A stretch of DNA of 61,439 bases from an uncultured Bacteroidales bacterium (GTDB taxonomy: Bacteria; Bacteroidota; Bacteroidia; Bacteroidales; UBA932): positions 1-61,439 of the forward strand of contig CALVDM010000015.1 in NCBI GenBank assembly GCA_944326335.1. Reading direction: 5' to 3'. The translations under genes were made by a program, and so were the position numbers. Every line of letters begins with the position of its first letter. Position 1 is the stretch's first letter. The notes below the pieces were generated by a model. That model saw nothing but the letters and a program-made list of their open reading frames with translations, was not told the origin of the DNA and searched no databases. Shown here one piece after another: positions 36,756 through 47,222 of this stretch.

Positions 36756-38615
36756 ATGAAAGAACTCAGAAGCAGGAAAAGCACTTCAGGCCGCAAGATG
36801 GCCGGTGCGAGGGGGCTCTGGAGAGCCAACGGCATGAAGGAGGAGCAAATCGGGAAACCGGTAATCGCCATCGTCAACTCCTTCACCCAGTTTGTCCCCG
36901 GTCATGTCCACCTGCACGGCATAGGGCAGGAGATAAAGCAGCGTATAGAGGCACAGGGGTGCTTCGCAGCCGAATTTGACACGATTGCAATAGATGACGG
37001 GATTGCCATGGGGCATGACGGCATGCTTTACTCGCTCCCGTCGAGGGATTTGATTGCCGACAGCGTCGAATACATGTGCAACGCTCACTGTGCGGACGCC
37101 ATGATATGCATCTCAAACTGTGACAAGGTCACCCCGGGCATGCTGATGGCGGCCATGAGACTGAATATCCCCACAGTCTTCGTGTCCGGCGGTCCGATGG
37201 AGGCGGGAAGGGTGGCAGGAAAGGATTATGACCTGATTGACATCATGGTGAAAGGTGCGGACGAGACTGTCCCGGACGAGGAGCTGGCGGCCCTCGAGAG
37301 GATGGGGTGCCCGACCTGCGGATGCTGCTCGGGCATGTTCACCGCGAACTCCATGAACTGCCTTTCGGAGGCTCTCGGAATGGCTCCGGTCGGGAACGGG
37401 ACCCTGCTCGCCACACACCGGGAGCGGAAAGAACTGTTCATGAAGGGGGCGGACCTGATTGTGAAGCTCGCGAAGGCTTTCTATGAGGACGGAGACGAAT
37501 CCGTGCTTCCTCGCTCCATAGCCACAAGGCAGGCTTTCATGAACGCCATGTCACTCGACATAGCCATGGGCGGGTCCACCAACACCGTCCTTCATCTTCT
37601 GGCCATAGCGAACGAGGCGGGGGTGGACTTCCGCATGAAGGACATCGACACTCTTTCGAGGAAAATCCCGGTGCTCTGCAAGGTGGCTCCGAACAGCAGC
37701 TACCATATCCAGGATGTGAACAGGGCCGGAGGCGTAATGGGCATTCTCGGCGAGCTCGACAGGGCCGGTTTCCTCGACACGGGTGTGCGCCGGGTGGACT
37801 ACCCGGACCTTGCGGCCGCCCTCGATGCAAACGACATCATGCGGCCGTCCGTGAGCCCTGCCTCAAAAAGGAAGTATCTCGCCGCCCCGTCGTGGGAGCG
37901 CACCGTAAGGCTCGGGGAATGCGGGGACATCTATCCGGAACTGGACACCGACAGGACAGCCGGTTGCATAAGGGATGTGGCACACGCCTATTCCGCTGAC
38001 GGCGGCCTCGCCGTACTCTACGGGAACATAGCCGGGGACGGATGCATAGTCAAGACAGCAGGAGTGGACGAAAGCATCCTGAAGTTCAGCGGACCGGCAA
38101 AGGTCTTCGAATCCCAGGAGGAAGCGTGCGACGGGATTCTCTCAGGCGCGGTGAAGGCCGGGGATGTGGTGGTGATTTCGTATGAGGGTCCGAAAGGAGG
38201 CCCGGGAATGCAGGAGATGCTTTATCCTACATCCTATATCAAGAGCCGTCACCTCGGCAAGGAGTGCGCCCTCATCACGGACGGACGGTTCAGCGGAGGC
38301 ACTTCGGGGCTTTCCATCGGACACATATCCCCGGAGGCTGCATCCGGAGGGAACATCGGTCTGGTGAAGGACGGAGACATGATTGAGATAGACATAGAAT
38401 CGCGCAGCATAAGGGCTGCCGTCACGGACAGGGAGTTTGAGGAAAGACGCTCCCTGGAAATGGGCAGAGGAAGCAGGGCGTTCACTCCCCATGCACGGGA
38501 AAGGAAGGTTTCCACGGCATTGAAGGCCTATGCAAGACTCGTGTCCTCTGCAGACAAGGGGGCCATAAGGATTCTGGACCAGAAAACGGACTTGACAGAT
38601 GGATATGAACGATAA
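36756..38615 (+). CDS. ilvD: dihydroxy-acid dehydratase
   Basis: 619 residues, normal for the family. Cysteines expected to bind the Fe-S cluster are in [12 protein letters not shown] and [21 protein letters not shown]. It dehydrates 2,3-dihydroxy-isovalerate and 2,3-dihydroxy-3-methylvalerate, the shared step of valine, leucine and isoleucine synthesis. Its last 17 bases overlap ilvB, indicating coupled translation. Expression is probably set by the attenuator directly upstream. Confidence 0.95.
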   Translation: MKELRSRKSTSGRKMAGARGLWRANGMKEEQIGKPVIAIVNSFTQFVPGHVHLHGIGQEIKQRIEAQGCFAAEFDTIAIDDGIAMGHDGMLYSLPSRDLIADSVEYMCNAHCADAMICISNCDKVTPGMLMAAMRLNIPTVFVSGGPMEAGRVAGKDYDLIDIMVKGADETVPDEELAALERMGCPTCGCCSGMFTANSMNCLSEALGMAPVGNGTLLATHRERKELFMKGADLIVKLAKAFYEDGDESVLPRSIATRQAFMNAMSLDIAMGGSTNTVLHLLAIANEAGVDFRMKDIDTLSRKIPVLCKVAPNSSYHIQDVNRAGGVMGILGELDRAGFLDTGVRRVDYPDLAAALDANDIMRPSVSPASKRKYLAAPSWERTVRLGECGDIYPELDTDRTAGCIRDVAHAYSADGGLAVLYGNIAGDGCIVKTAGVDESILKFSGPAKVFESQEEACDGILSGAVKAGDVVVISYEGPKGGPGMQEMLYPTSYIKSRHLGKECALITDGRFSGGTSGLSIGHISPEAASGGNIGLVKDGDMIEIDIESRSIRAAVTDREFEERRSLEMGRGSRAFTPHARERKVSTALKAYARLVSSADKGAIRILDQKTDLTDGYER

Positions 38616-40305
38616 CGGACAGGTTTCCGGGGCGGAGATACTGATACGGTCTCTGCTCCGGGAGGGGGTGGACACGATATTCGGCTATCCCGGAGGAGCT
38701 ATAATGCCGGTCTATGATGCTCTCATGGACCATCTTGATGAAGTTGAACACATTCTTGTCAGGCATGAACAGGGTGCGACGCATGCAGCCGAAGGCTATG
38801 CAAGGTCTTCCGGCAAGGTAGGGGTGTGCCTTGTCACAGGCGGCCCGGGAGCCACGAACACTCTTACCGGCATTGCGGACGCGATGCTCGACAGCACCCC
38901 TGTTGTCGTGATAGCGGGGCAGATTGCCGTTGACATGATTGGCACGGACGCTTTCCAGGAGGTTGACTTCACATGTGTGACACAGCCTATATGCAAATGG
39001 AGCTACCAGATAAGCTCTCCGGAGGAAATCAGCAGGGTAGTGGCCAGGGCTTTCTATGTGGCGAAGCACGGCCGTCCGGGACCTGTGGTGTTGAGCATAG
39101 CAAAGAACGCCCAGACCGGGATGGCCTCCTACAGACCGGAGAAACTGGACTATATCCGCAGCTATGACGACGACCCGGAGATTGACATCACCCGGATAAG
39201 GGAGGCTGCCGCAGCCATAAATTCAGCCAGGAGACCGTTTGTGCTCGCCGGGCAGGGCATAGAGCTCGGAGACGCCCAGGAGGAGTTCAGGGCCTTCGTG
39301 GAGAAGGGTGCACTGCCGTTCGGCTGCACCTTGCTCGGGCTTTCTGTGATGCCGTCTTCCCACCCTCTCAACAAAGGCATGCTCGGGATGCACGGCAACT
39401 GGTGCAACAATGTCAAGACAAACGAGTGCGACGTGCTCATAGCTGTCGGGATGAGGTTTGACGACAGGGTCACCGGAGACCTTTCCACATACGCAAGGCA
39501 GGCCAAGGTGATACACCTCGACATAGACCCTTCCGAGATAGGCAAGAACGTCCCCGTTGACATACCGGTAATCGGCAACTGCAGGAAGACTCTTGCCATG
39601 CTCACCGAAAGGCTCGTGAAGGTGGACCGTTCGGAGTGGGACGCAAGTTTCGACAGATACCGCAAGGAGGAGTACGACAGGGTGATAGTCAAGGAACTCT
39701 ATCCGCAGGAGGGCCCGCTCAACATGGGCGAGGTGGTGAACGCGGTGAGCGAGGCCACCGGACATGATGCCGTGCTCGTGACCGACGTCGGGCAGAACCA
39801 GATGATGGCATCAAGGTATTTCAGGTACTCCCGCAAACGGAGCATCATCACTTCAGGAGGGATGGGCACCATGGGCTTCGGTCTTCCTGCCGCCATCGGG
39901 GCCACTTTCGGGTGTCCGGACAGGACCGTCTGCCTGTTCATGGGAGACGGGGGCCTGCAGATGACGGTCGAGGAGCTCGGCACGGTGATGGAATACCGTA
40001 CACCGGTGAAGATGATACTCCTGAACAACAACTATCTCGGGAACGTGCGCCAGTGGCAGGAGCTGTTCTTCAACAGGAGATACGCTTTCACGCACCTGAT
40101 GAATCCGGATTTCCAGGTGCTTGTCTCGGCCTACGGAATCCCTTCACGGCGCGTCACCCGCAGGGAGGACCTGGCGGATGCGGTCAGGGAGATGCTTTCC
40201 ACGGACGGGCCTTTCTTTCTCGAGGCTTGCGTGGCGGAGGAGGGGAACGTGATGCCTATGACACCTCCGGGACAGTCGATAGATAACATGTTGATGGAAT
40301 GTTGA
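38599..40305 (+). CDS. ilvB: acetolactate synthase large (catalytic) subunit
   Basis: 568 residues. The thiamine-diphosphate enzyme signatures are intact: [14 protein letters not shown], catalytic Glu57 in [15 protein letters not shown], and the GDG...NN cofactor motif ([16 protein letters not shown] with LLNNNYLGN). It forms acetolactate from two pyruvates or acetohydroxybutyrate from pyruvate and 2-oxobutyrate. The start overlaps the end of ilvD, and the regulatory subunit follows. Confidence 0.94.
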   Translation: MDMNDNGQVSGAEILIRSLLREGVDTIFGYPGGAIMPVYDALMDHLDEVEHILVRHEQGATHAAEGYARSSGKVGVCLVTGGPGATNTLTGIADAMLDSTPVVVIAGQIAVDMIGTDAFQEVDFTCVTQPICKWSYQISSPEEISRVVARAFYVAKHGRPGPVVLSIAKNAQTGMASYRPEKLDYIRSYDDDPEIDITRIREAAAAINSARRPFVLAGQGIELGDAQEEFRAFVEKGALPFGCTLLGLSVMPSSHPLNKGMLGMHGNWCNNVKTNECDVLIAVGMRFDDRVTGDLSTYARQAKVIHLDIDPSEIGKNVPVDIPVIGNCRKTLAMLTERLVKVDRSEWDASFDRYRKEEYDRVIVKELYPQEGPLNMGEVVNAVSEATGHDAVLVTDVGQNQMMASRYFRYSRKRSIITSGGMGTMGFGLPAAIGATFGCPDRTVCLFMGDGGLQMTVEELGTVMEYRTPVKMILLNNNYLGNVRQWQELFFNRRYAFTHLMNPDFQVLVSAYGIPSRRVTRREDLADAVREMLSTDGPFFLEACVAEEGNVMPMTPPGQSIDNMLMEC

Positions 40306-40315
40306 GGACTTGGCT

Positions 40316-40864
40316 ATGGAAAAGGAACTTCTTTATACCATAATAGTGCATTCCGAGAACATCTCGGGAATATTGAACCAGGTGGCGTCGGTCTTCACCA
40401 GGCTTCAGGTGAACATCGAGAGCCTGAACGTTTCCGCGTCTTCCATGAAGAACGTGCACAAGTTCACCATAACATGCAAGACGACGGCAAGGAACATCGA
40501 CAAGATACTCAAGCAGATAAACAAGAAACTCGACGTGATAAACGCCTCCTGCTACGTGGATGACGAGATATTCAAGAGCGAGATTGCGATGTTCAAGATA
40601 TCCACCGACGAGTTCCAGAACTGCGAGGACACGAGCAGGCTCCTGCGCGGCTACAACACCCATATCGTGGAGGTGACTCCGGAGTATCTCGTGGTGGAGT
40701 TCGCCGGGGCCACGGAGGCCATCGACTCCCTGTATGCGGAGCTCGACAGGATAGGTTGCGTCAGGCAGTTCGTCCGTTCAGGACGGGTCGCGGTTACGGC
40801 ATCACCTTTGGAGAAGGTGAGCGAACTGCTTTCCAAAAGGGAAAGAAGGTATATGACAAGATAA
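40316..40864 (+). CDS. ilvN: acetolactate synthase small (regulatory) subunit
   Basis: 182 residues from the ATG at 40316; the frame can also begin at a TTG two codons earlier. The N-terminal ACT domain (YTIIVHSENISGILNQVASVFTRLQVNIESLNVS) binds valine in known homologues, and the C-terminal half (YLVVEFAGATEAIDSLYAEL) matches the small-subunit activation domain. It lies 10 bp after ilvB. Confidence 0.92.
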   Translation: MEKELLYTIIVHSENISGILNQVASVFTRLQVNIESLNVSASSMKNVHKFTITCKTTARNIDKILKQINKKLDVINASCYVDDEIFKSEIAMFKISTDEFQNCEDTSRLLRGYNTHIVEVTPEYLVVEFAGATEAIDSLYAELDRIGCVRQFVRSGRVAVTASPLEKVSELLSKRERRYMTR

Positions 40865-40887
40865 ATCATCAAAACTAAGGAAGAATT

Positions 40888-41937
40888 ATGGCAAAGATGA
40901 ATTTTGGCGGAGTGGAGGAAAATGTTGTGACACGCTCCGAATTCCCTCTTGAAAAGGCGAGGGAAGTGTTGAAGGACGAGACCATAGCCGTGCTCGGCTA
41001 CGGAGTCCAGGGCCCGGGCCAGTCCCTGAACCTCAAGGACAATGGGTTCAATGTGATTGTAGGGCAGAGGAAAGGCACAGGAAGCTGGGACAAGGCTGTC
41101 GAGGACGGCTGGGTGCCGGGTGAGACATTGTTCGAGATTGAGGAAGCATGCGAGAGAGGTACGATAATAGAGTTCCTTCTCTCAGATGCCGGCCAGATTT
41201 CAGCATGGCCGGCCGTGAAGAAACACCTCACGCCGGGCAAGGCCCTCTATTTTTCCCACGGCTTCGGCATCACATACAACGACAAGACCGGAATCGTGCC
41301 TCCTGCCGATGTGGATGTGATTCTCGTGGCTCCGAAAGGCTCGGGGACATCTCTCCGCAGGCTCTTCCTGCAGGGCAAGGGCATAAACTCGTCTTACGCC
41401 ATATATCAGGATGCCACAGGAAAGGCATACGAGAGGGTCATCGCCCTCGGTGTAGGAGTCGGGTCCGGCTACCTTTTCGAGACCACGTTCAAACGTGAAG
41501 TCTATTCTGACCTGACAGGGGAGAGAGGCACGCTGATGGGAGCTATCCAGGGTATCTTCGCAGCCCAGTACCAGGTGCTCAGGGAGAACGGGCACACTCC
41601 GTCGGAGGCCTTCAACGAGACTGTAGAGGAGCTCAGCCAGAGCCTCATGCCGCTTATCGCCGAGAACGGGATGGACTGGATGTATGCCAACTGTTCCACC
41701 ACCGCGCAGAGGGGAGCCCTCGACTGGTGGAAGAAATTCCGGGACGCAACACTTCCTGTGTTCGAGGAACTGTACAGAAGCGTGGCAACCGGGAACGAGG
41801 CACAGATTTCCATAAGTTCCAACAGCAAGCCGGACTATCGCGAGAAACTGAATGCCGAGCTGAAGGAGCTGCATGAAAGCGAGCTCTGGCGTGCCGGCGA
41901 GACTGTAAGGTCACTTCGTCCGGAGAGAAGCAGATAG
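40888..41937 (+). CDS. ilvC: ketol-acid reductoisomerase
   Basis: 349 residues, the short class I form. AVLGYGVQGPGQSLNLKDNG is the Rossmann dinucleotide motif and the C-terminal knotted domain is seen in ETTFKREVYSDLTGERGTLMGAI and EELSQSLMPLI. It isomerises and reduces acetolactate and acetohydroxybutyrate with NAD(P)H. It is the last biosynthetic gene of the leu-ilv cluster; transcription may continue into the next gene 13 bp downstream. Confidence 0.94.
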   Translation: MAKMNFGGVEENVVTRSEFPLEKAREVLKDETIAVLGYGVQGPGQSLNLKDNGFNVIVGQRKGTGSWDKAVEDGWVPGETLFEIEEACERGTIIEFLLSDAGQISAWPAVKKHLTPGKALYFSHGFGITYNDKTGIVPPADVDVILVAPKGSGTSLRRLFLQGKGINSSYAIYQDATGKAYERVIALGVGVGSGYLFETTFKREVYSDLTGERGTLMGAIQGIFAAQYQVLRENGHTPSEAFNETVEELSQSLMPLIAENGMDWMYANCSTTAQRGALDWWKKFRDATLPVFEELYRSVATGNEAQISISSNSKPDYREKLNAELKELHESELWRAGETVRSLRPERSR

Positions 41938-41950
41938 CCCGGTCCTGGCT

Positions 41951-42844
41951 GTGTCCGGAAGAATATATGAAGATTCTGCGATAGGCACCGTGACGCTGTC
42001 CAAGAGCAGCGTCAGCCGCAGGATTTCAATACGAGTCCATCCCGAGGATGGAGTCAAGGTAATTATCCCTGAGCCCTTGTCCTATGACGAGGGGCTCAGG
42101 TTTTTCATGCTCAAGCGGGACTGGGTGATAGCCACTGTCGCGCGGCAGAAGGCGAAGTCGGAGGCTGCAAGGCTTTCCGGCAAGGCTGTGGACTTGCTGC
42201 ATGACGGCTCGACAGTCCGGACCCAGACGTCCGAGATAGTGTTCAGAAGGGGCAGCCGGTTCCCTGATGCAGGAAAAGCGGAGGTGACGGTGGCCACCGA
42301 GGTTATCGGGGATGTGAAGGGCAGGATGTACTTCTCCCCGGAGGAGCCGGTGTTCAGGAAGACGGTGACCTATTCCGGAGACATTCCGGAAGAGGGTGGA
42401 AAGGCTTTGGACCCGATGCTCAGGAAAGTGCTTGTGGAAGTGATGCGTGCCGAGGCTAAGCTCATACTCCCGAAAAGGCTCGGCTTCTTTGCCGACAGGT
42501 TCGGCTTCAGATGCGGGAAGGTGACGGTGAAGCACAACTCGTCCAACTGGGGAAGCTGTTCGGTGAGGGGGAACATAAACCTGAACCTGAATCTTGTCCG
42601 CCTGCCGGAGGCTCTGTGCGATTATGTGATACTGCATGAACTGGTGCATCTGAGACACCCGGACCACGGCCCTCTGTTCCATTCCCTTCTCGAGAAACTG
42701 TGCACTGACAATGTGATGCGGCTCTCGGCTTTCCCTGACCCGTACATGAAAGTCCTCGTCGGCAGGATAAACGCAAGCCGTTCATCACAGCCTGTACACA
42801 GGACGCTCGAGAGGGAGATGAAGTCCTACAGGATTGTCAGATGA
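41951..42844 (+). CDS. YgjP-like zinc metallopeptidase (M48/SprT-like)
   Basis: 297 residues beginning with a GTG codon; no in-frame ATG gives a full N-terminal domain. The zinc motif HELVHLRHPDHGPLFH supplies the HExxH histidines and a downstream His, and NSSNWGSCSVRGNINLNLNLVRLP before it is typical of the YgjP/DUF45 family. Cellular substrate unknown. It is probably a rider at the end of the ilv operon. Its last 8 bases overlap the convergent MATE gene. Confidence 0.82.
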   Translation: MSGRIYEDSAIGTVTLSKSSVSRRISIRVHPEDGVKVIIPEPLSYDEGLRFFMLKRDWVIATVARQKAKSEAARLSGKAVDLLHDGSTVRTQTSEIVFRRGSRFPDAGKAEVTVATEVIGDVKGRMYFSPEEPVFRKTVTYSGDIPEEGGKALDPMLRKVLVEVMRAEAKLILPKRLGFFADRFGFRCGKVTVKHNSSNWGSCSVRGNINLNLNLVRLPEALCDYVILHELVHLRHPDHGPLFHSLLEKLCTDNVMRLSAFPDPYMKVLVGRINASRSSQPVHRTLEREMKSYRIVR

Positions 42845-44210
42845 CCCTGTCCTTCCATTTGCCGCTCAGCAGATACCATCCGCACAGGAGCATCATCGCA
42901 CCTCCGTAGACATGCTCCGCTGTCCAGCACACTGCCACATCGGCAGCAATGACATGCATTATGAAGTAGCAGTAGGCCATGTAGACCGCGAGTGCGGTGA
43001 GCTCGAGCAGGAACGCCGTCCTCGTGTTGCCTGTCCCAGACACGGCCTGGAAGAAGATGTTTGCCGGGACCGTGAGGATATACGCGCTGCAGAGCACCCA
43101 GAGCGACGGCACGGAGGCTTCGATTATGTCCGGGATGTTGGTGTATATCCTTATCACGGCATGAGGGAACAGGGCTATGAGCCCGGCAATCACCGCCACG
43201 GCTCCGTAGCTGAACTTCAGTATGCGTATGACGAGGCCCTTCACTGCTTCCGGATGCCCGTTGCCGATAATGTTGCTGACGAGGGAGCTGCATGTGGACG
43301 AAAACGCCATGAGGACCATCCAGATGAGCCCGGACACGTTTCTGATGATGTTGGACACGGCAAGAGGCATTTCCCCGAGATGTTCAATGAACAGGAAAAA
43401 GATGAACCAGGTGGAGATTGACACTGCATTCTGCACCATCGTCCATACCGAGATTGTGAGGATGTTCCCGAGTTTCCTGAAACTGAAGCCGCCGAATCTG
43501 TCCAGACCGTATTTCGCGCAGTCCGTCCTTGTGGCAGTATAGACTATGAAGAATATCAGCGACACCAGCTCCGCGAGGGTTGAGCCTATGGCCGCTCCGG
43601 CAATGCCCAGAGCCGGGACCCCGAATTTCCCGAACACCAGAATCCAGTTGAACACCACGTTGGACAGGACCATCGTAATCGAGTTGAGGGTGAGTGTCTT
43701 TGTCTGCGTGGTCCCCACATAGAATGCCCTGAACATGGCTGTGATATATGCGAAGAAAAGCCCAGGAAGCCTCCATTTGACATAGCTCAAGGCTGCCTCC
43801 GCCACATTCTGCGAAGAGACCATCTTTCCCATGAGCCACGGGGAGAACATCTCGGTGAGTATCACGATTATGGCGGCGAGACCGAGCAGGAAGCACACTC
43901 CGTGGTAGAAGACATTGCCTGTCTCCCTGAAGTTCCCTTCTCCGTTCCTTCTCGCTATTATTATCTGGGAGCCGATGCTGAAGCCGAAGCCGATCATGAA
44001 GATGACCATGTAGTATATGCCGGCTATGGCGGATGCCCCGAGCTCCACCTTCCCGACCCTTCCCATGAACGCAGTGTCCGTCATGCCTATCATCTGTTCC
44101 ATGATGAGGCTTATGAGTATCGGATACGCTACGTTCCAGATTTGCCTGTATGAATATGTCGGTGCGGCACCTGATGCCTTCACGGCAGTCTGCGTGTCTT
44201 TCATGCTCAT
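42837..44210 (-). CDS. MATE-family efflux transporter
   Basis: 457 residues with about twelve hydrophobic segments. The N-terminus (WNVAYPILISLIMEQMIGMTDTAFMGRVG) is characteristic of MATE (DinF/NorM) exporters that use Na+ or H+ gradients to expel cationic compounds. The two halves show the usual internal repeat (second-half motif SNIIRNVSGLIWMVLMAFSSTCSSLVSNIIGNG). Last gene of the leftward operon, overlapping truB by 4 bases. The substrate cannot be predicted. Confidence 0.9.
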   Translation of the reverse strand: MSMKDTQTAVKASGAAPTYSYRQIWNVAYPILISLIMEQMIGMTDTAFMGRVGKVELGASAIAGIYYMVIFMIGFGFSIGSQIIIARRNGEGNFRETGNVFYHGVCFLLGLAAIIVILTEMFSPWLMGKMVSSQNVAEAALSYVKWRLPGLFFAYITAMFRAFYVGTTQTKTLTLNSITMVLSNVVFNWILVFGKFGVPALGIAGAAIGSTLAELVSLIFFIVYTATRTDCAKYGLDRFGGFSFRKLGNILTISVWTMVQNAVSISTWFIFFLFIEHLGEMPLAVSNIIRNVSGLIWMVLMAFSSTCSSLVSNIIGNGHPEAVKGLVIRILKFSYGAVAVIAGLIALFPHAVIRIYTNIPDIIEASVPSLWVLCSAYILTVPANIFFQAVSGTGNTRTAFLLELTALAVYMAYCYFIMHVIAADVAVCWTAEHVYGGAMMLLCGWYLLSGKWKDRVI

Positions 44211-45067
44211 CGGTTTGCGTTCAATATGTCAAGAGTCTGCCCGATTGTAAGGGCGTCTTCGATGCGGAAGTCTCCGCTCCTGCTCCTCTGCAGGTTTTCG
44301 AGATATGCCCCGCTTCCCAACGCCTCCCCGAGATCTCTCGCGAATGACCTGATGTATGTGCCTTTGCTGCATCTTATGCGTATTGTGGCCACGGGAAGCC
44401 CGAGCCCGCTGTTGTCCGCCACGTTTATCCTGGAACTCTTCCCGCTGACTTCCACGGATGGCGTTTCCCGGCTTGCGGTCCCTGAAGTGAACGAGAGCAG
44501 CTCGAGTGAGTCTATCCTTATCCGCGCACTGCGTATGAGCCCTGCGGCCGCCTCGTCGATGCCTCCGGGGCCATTCTCCTTCATGAGCCTGCGGGCTATC
44601 TCGTAGGCCCTGACCCCTTCCACTGATTTTGCGGAAAACAGCGGGGCCACCTGGTCCTGCTCTCCTGTGAAGGTCTCGAGTGCCTTCCTTATGGCGTTTT
44701 CGTCGATATGGTCTGCCGGAAAGAATCTGTCCGGCTCCTTTTCCTTGTCGTACGACGGGGTGGTGGCACCGAATGCTATTTCCGCCACATATTCCTTGTC
44801 GTGGGACTGCAGTGTCTCTGCAAGCTTCGTGGCTTTGCCTATGCACACGATGAGGATGCCTGTGGCAAGAGGGTCGAGCGTGCCTGCATGCCCGACTTTC
44901 AGGTTCTTTTTTGAAAAATGCCGCACTGCGGCGAACTTTATCTTCCGGATAGCGTCAGCCGATGTCCAGCGGTAGGGCTTGTCCAGAGGTATCAGAATCC
45001 CGTCAGGGTAGTCCTCTATGTTTCCGGAAAGTGTTGAACTGCGTGTCAGGACTGCCGGTGTACTCAT
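44207..45067 (-). CDS. truB: tRNA pseudouridine-55 synthase
   Basis: 286 residues. IPLDKPYRWTSADAIRKIK and GHAGTLDPLATGILIVCIGKATK, with the catalytic Asp in GTLDP, define TruB, which makes pseudouridine in the T-loop of tRNAs. The C-terminal region has GTYIRSFARDLGEALG. Overlaps rpiB and the MATE gene by 4 bases on either side. Confidence 0.94.
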   Translation of the reverse strand: MSTPAVLTRSSTLSGNIEDYPDGILIPLDKPYRWTSADAIRKIKFAAVRHFSKKNLKVGHAGTLDPLATGILIVCIGKATKLAETLQSHDKEYVAEIAFGATTPSYDKEKEPDRFFPADHIDENAIRKALETFTGEQDQVAPLFSAKSVEGVRAYEIARRLMKENGPGGIDEAAAGLIRSARIRIDSLELLSFTSGTASRETPSVEVSGKSSRINVADNSGLGLPVATIRIRCSKGTYIRSFARDLGEALGSGAYLENLQRSRSGDFRIEDALTIGQTLDILNANR

Positions 45068-45492
45068 AAAGGAATCTTGTCTATTCTTCTCTGGTGTCTC
45101 CCTCCTTCGAACTCCGTATCGAGCCAGGCGTCTGCCGTCGCCATGGCTTCCTCTGGGGATATGAACCTTGCCGGAAGCACGAGGATGTTAGCGTTGTTGT
45201 GCCGCTTGACCAGTTCCCCGATTTTCCTGTCCCAGGCAAGCCCGGCACGTATCTTCTGATGTTTATTCAGGGTGATTGCCATTCCGTTGCCGGTGCCGCA
45301 CATCGCTATGCCTATGGCCGGGTCCCCTTTCTCCACAGCCGCCGCAAGCGGGTGCGCCACATCCGGATAGTCGATGCTTTCCGGCGAAAAGGTGCCGAAG
45401 TCCACAGGCTCATATCCCATGTCCCTGAGGTGTCCGATGAGGCGGCATTTCAGCTCGAATCCCGCGTGGTCGCTGCATACTCCTATCTTCAT
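45064..45492 (-). CDS. rpiB: ribose-5-phosphate isomerase B
   Basis: 142 residues from MKIGVCSDHAGFELK; ten more codons upstream are open but not family-like. Active-site segments SDHAGFELK, DYPDVAHPLA and GIAMCGTGNGMAITLNKH (catalytic Cys) are present. It interconverts ribose-5-phosphate and ribulose-5-phosphate. Confidence 0.93.
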   Translation of the reverse strand: MKIGVCSDHAGFELKCRLIGHLRDMGYEPVDFGTFSPESIDYPDVAHPLAAAVEKGDPAIGIAMCGTGNGMAITLNKHQKIRAGLAWDRKIGELVKRHNNANILVLPARFISPEEAMATADAWLDTEFEGGRHQRRIDKIPL

Positions 45493-45524
45493 ATCCGTAG
45501 CTTTTCCTTCCAGAACGTGCAAAA

Positions 45525-46124
45525 TTAAGAAAAATTTTCCAGCCTTGCCATGCTGAATTCACACCCGCAATATTGCTGGTTATAGAACCCGTATTCACGG
45601 ATTAGTTCACCGCGTCTTTCCTGCAGCCCGTCCTTTCTCCAGTTCCTGTCCCACCAGACGACATCGTCGAACAGTGACGCCGCAAATGCTCCGGCCTCGT
45701 TTATCTGCCGGATGTCTTTCCATCTCGATGATGCGAGGGTGGTGGTGATTACCCTGTAGCCGTGCTTATGGGCATAGCCGGCGGCGGACACGAGTCTCAT
45801 CCTGAAGCATTCGAGGCATCTGGCCCCGCGCTCGGGTTCGTTCTCGAGGCCTTTCATCCGTCCGAGCCATTCTCCGTGGCTGTAGTCCGCGTCGACAATC
45901 TCCAGCCCCGACATCCTTGCGAACCTCGAGCATTCATCTTTCCTCTTGAGGTATTCTTCCTCCGGATATATGTTCGGATTGCAGTAGTATATCAGCGGTG
46001 TGATGCCGTTGTCCAGCATGCATTCGATGATTGCGGACGAGCATGGGGCACAACAAGTATGGAGGAGAACTTTCCGTTCTCCTCCAGGCACTTCAAGCAC
46101 GACGCGGGCTTTCCTTTCCGTCAT
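45525..46124 (-). CDS. queH: epoxyqueuosine reductase QueH
   Basis: 199 residues. Cys clusters expected for QueH are visible: HTCCAPCSS (Cys24, Cys25, Cys28), ARCLECFRMRL and QQYCGCEFS. QueH is the non-orthologous alternative to QueG that performs the last step of queuosine synthesis in tRNA. RWKDIRQINEAG and YFYCNPNIYPEEEYLKRK-like segments are family traits. Gap of 12 bp from ilvE. Confidence 0.9.
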   Translation of the reverse strand: MTERKARVVLEVPGGERKVLLHTCCAPCSSAIIECMLDNGITPLIYYCNPNIYPEEEYLKRKDECSRFARMSGLEIVDADYSHGEWLGRMKGLENEPERGARCLECFRMRLVSAAGYAHKHGYRVITTTLASSRWKDIRQINEAGAFAASLFDDVVWWDRNWRKDGLQERRGELIREYGFYNQQYCGCEFSMARLENFS

Positions 46125-46136
46125 TGCGGTCCGGAA

Positions 46137-47171
46137 TCATTCGACAAACATGCACCATCCGAACGGGTCTTCTATCTCGCCGTACTGGATGCCGCGTATG
46201 GTCTTGTAGAGTTTCAGGCTCTTCTCGCCGCACCGGTCCTTCTGTCCGAAGCTGTAGGTGGTGACTTCGCCGGACTCGAGGGCAGGCTTGTCGTCTATGC
46301 GATATACAGGGGTGATGACGACTGCGGTGCCGCACTCTCCCACTTCCTCGAAGGTGGAAAGTTCCTCTACAGGGACCTTGCGCCTTTCGACTGTCATCCC
46401 GAGTTCCTTCGCCACAGCCTCGAGAGACTTGTTGGTGATGGACGGGAGGATGGTGTCGGATTTCGGCGTGATATAGGAGTTGTCCCTGATGGCGAAGAAG
46501 TTGGATGAACCGAATTCATCGATGCAGGTGTGTGTGAGCGGGTCGAGATACAGCACAGCCTCATATCCGAGCTTGTGTGCGAGGTTGTATGAGTAGAGCG
46601 AAGCTGCATAGTTGCTCCCGAGCTTCAGGTTCCCGGTCCCGTTCGGGGCGGCCCTGTCATAGTCTCTCGAAATCACCGTGCATGACGGCTGGAGATTCCC
46701 TCCCGTGTAGGCTCCGACAGGTGCGCAGAGCATCAGGAACAGGCATTCAGTGGATGATTTCACTCCGAGCTGCGGGTTCGAGCCTATGAGGGTAGGCCTG
46801 AGGTACATCGAAGCCTGTGACTCGTATGGAGGCAGGAAGTCGATGTTCTCCTTCACCACCCTGACGCACATCTCGATGAAGAGCTCCGTCGACGGGGCTG
46901 CAATGCCCATGAAGGCTGCGGAACGCTGGAGCCTTGCCGCGTTTTCGTCCGGTCTGAAAATCCTGACCTTCCCGTCCGCGCCCCTGAATGCCTTCAGCCC
47001 TTCGAAGCATTCGATGCTGTAGTGCAGGGCACCGGCGAACGCGCTCAATTTAATGTTGTCGTCCGTGTGGCTTTCAACGGGGCCCCACTGCCCGTCTTTG
47101 TAGCTGCAGCTCAGGATTGTATTCGTCTTCCTGTAGCTGAACCCGAGGTTGTTCCAATCAAAATTTGCCAT
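46137..47171 (-). CDS. ilvE: branched-chain amino acid aminotransferase
   Basis: 344 residues. Fold-type IV PLP enzyme: YSIECFEGLKAFRG near residues 52-65, FRPDENAARL, and the cofactor region NLKLGSNYAASLYSYNLAHKLGYEAVLYLDP. It carries out the final transamination to Val, Leu and Ile. It lies 51 bp downstream of ilvA, so these two pathway genes are co-transcribed away from the main leu-ilv cluster. Confidence 0.93.
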   Translation of the reverse strand: MANFDWNNLGFSYRKTNTILSCSYKDGQWGPVESHTDDNIKLSAFAGALHYSIECFEGLKAFRGADGKVRIFRPDENAARLQRSAAFMGIAAPSTELFIEMCVRVVKENIDFLPPYESQASMYLRPTLIGSNPQLGVKSSTECLFLMLCAPVGAYTGGNLQPSCTVISRDYDRAAPNGTGNLKLGSNYAASLYSYNLAHKLGYEAVLYLDPLTHTCIDEFGSSNFFAIRDNSYITPKSDTILPSITNKSLEAVAKELGMTVERRKVPVEELSTFEEVGECGTAVVITPVYRIDDKPALESGEVTTYSFGQKDRCGEKSLKLYKTIRGIQYGEIEDPFGWCMFVE

Positions 47172-47222
47172 AGTCCGTTATTTTTATTCCTGTTGTTCCT
47201 GCTGTCCAATGTGAGGGGATAT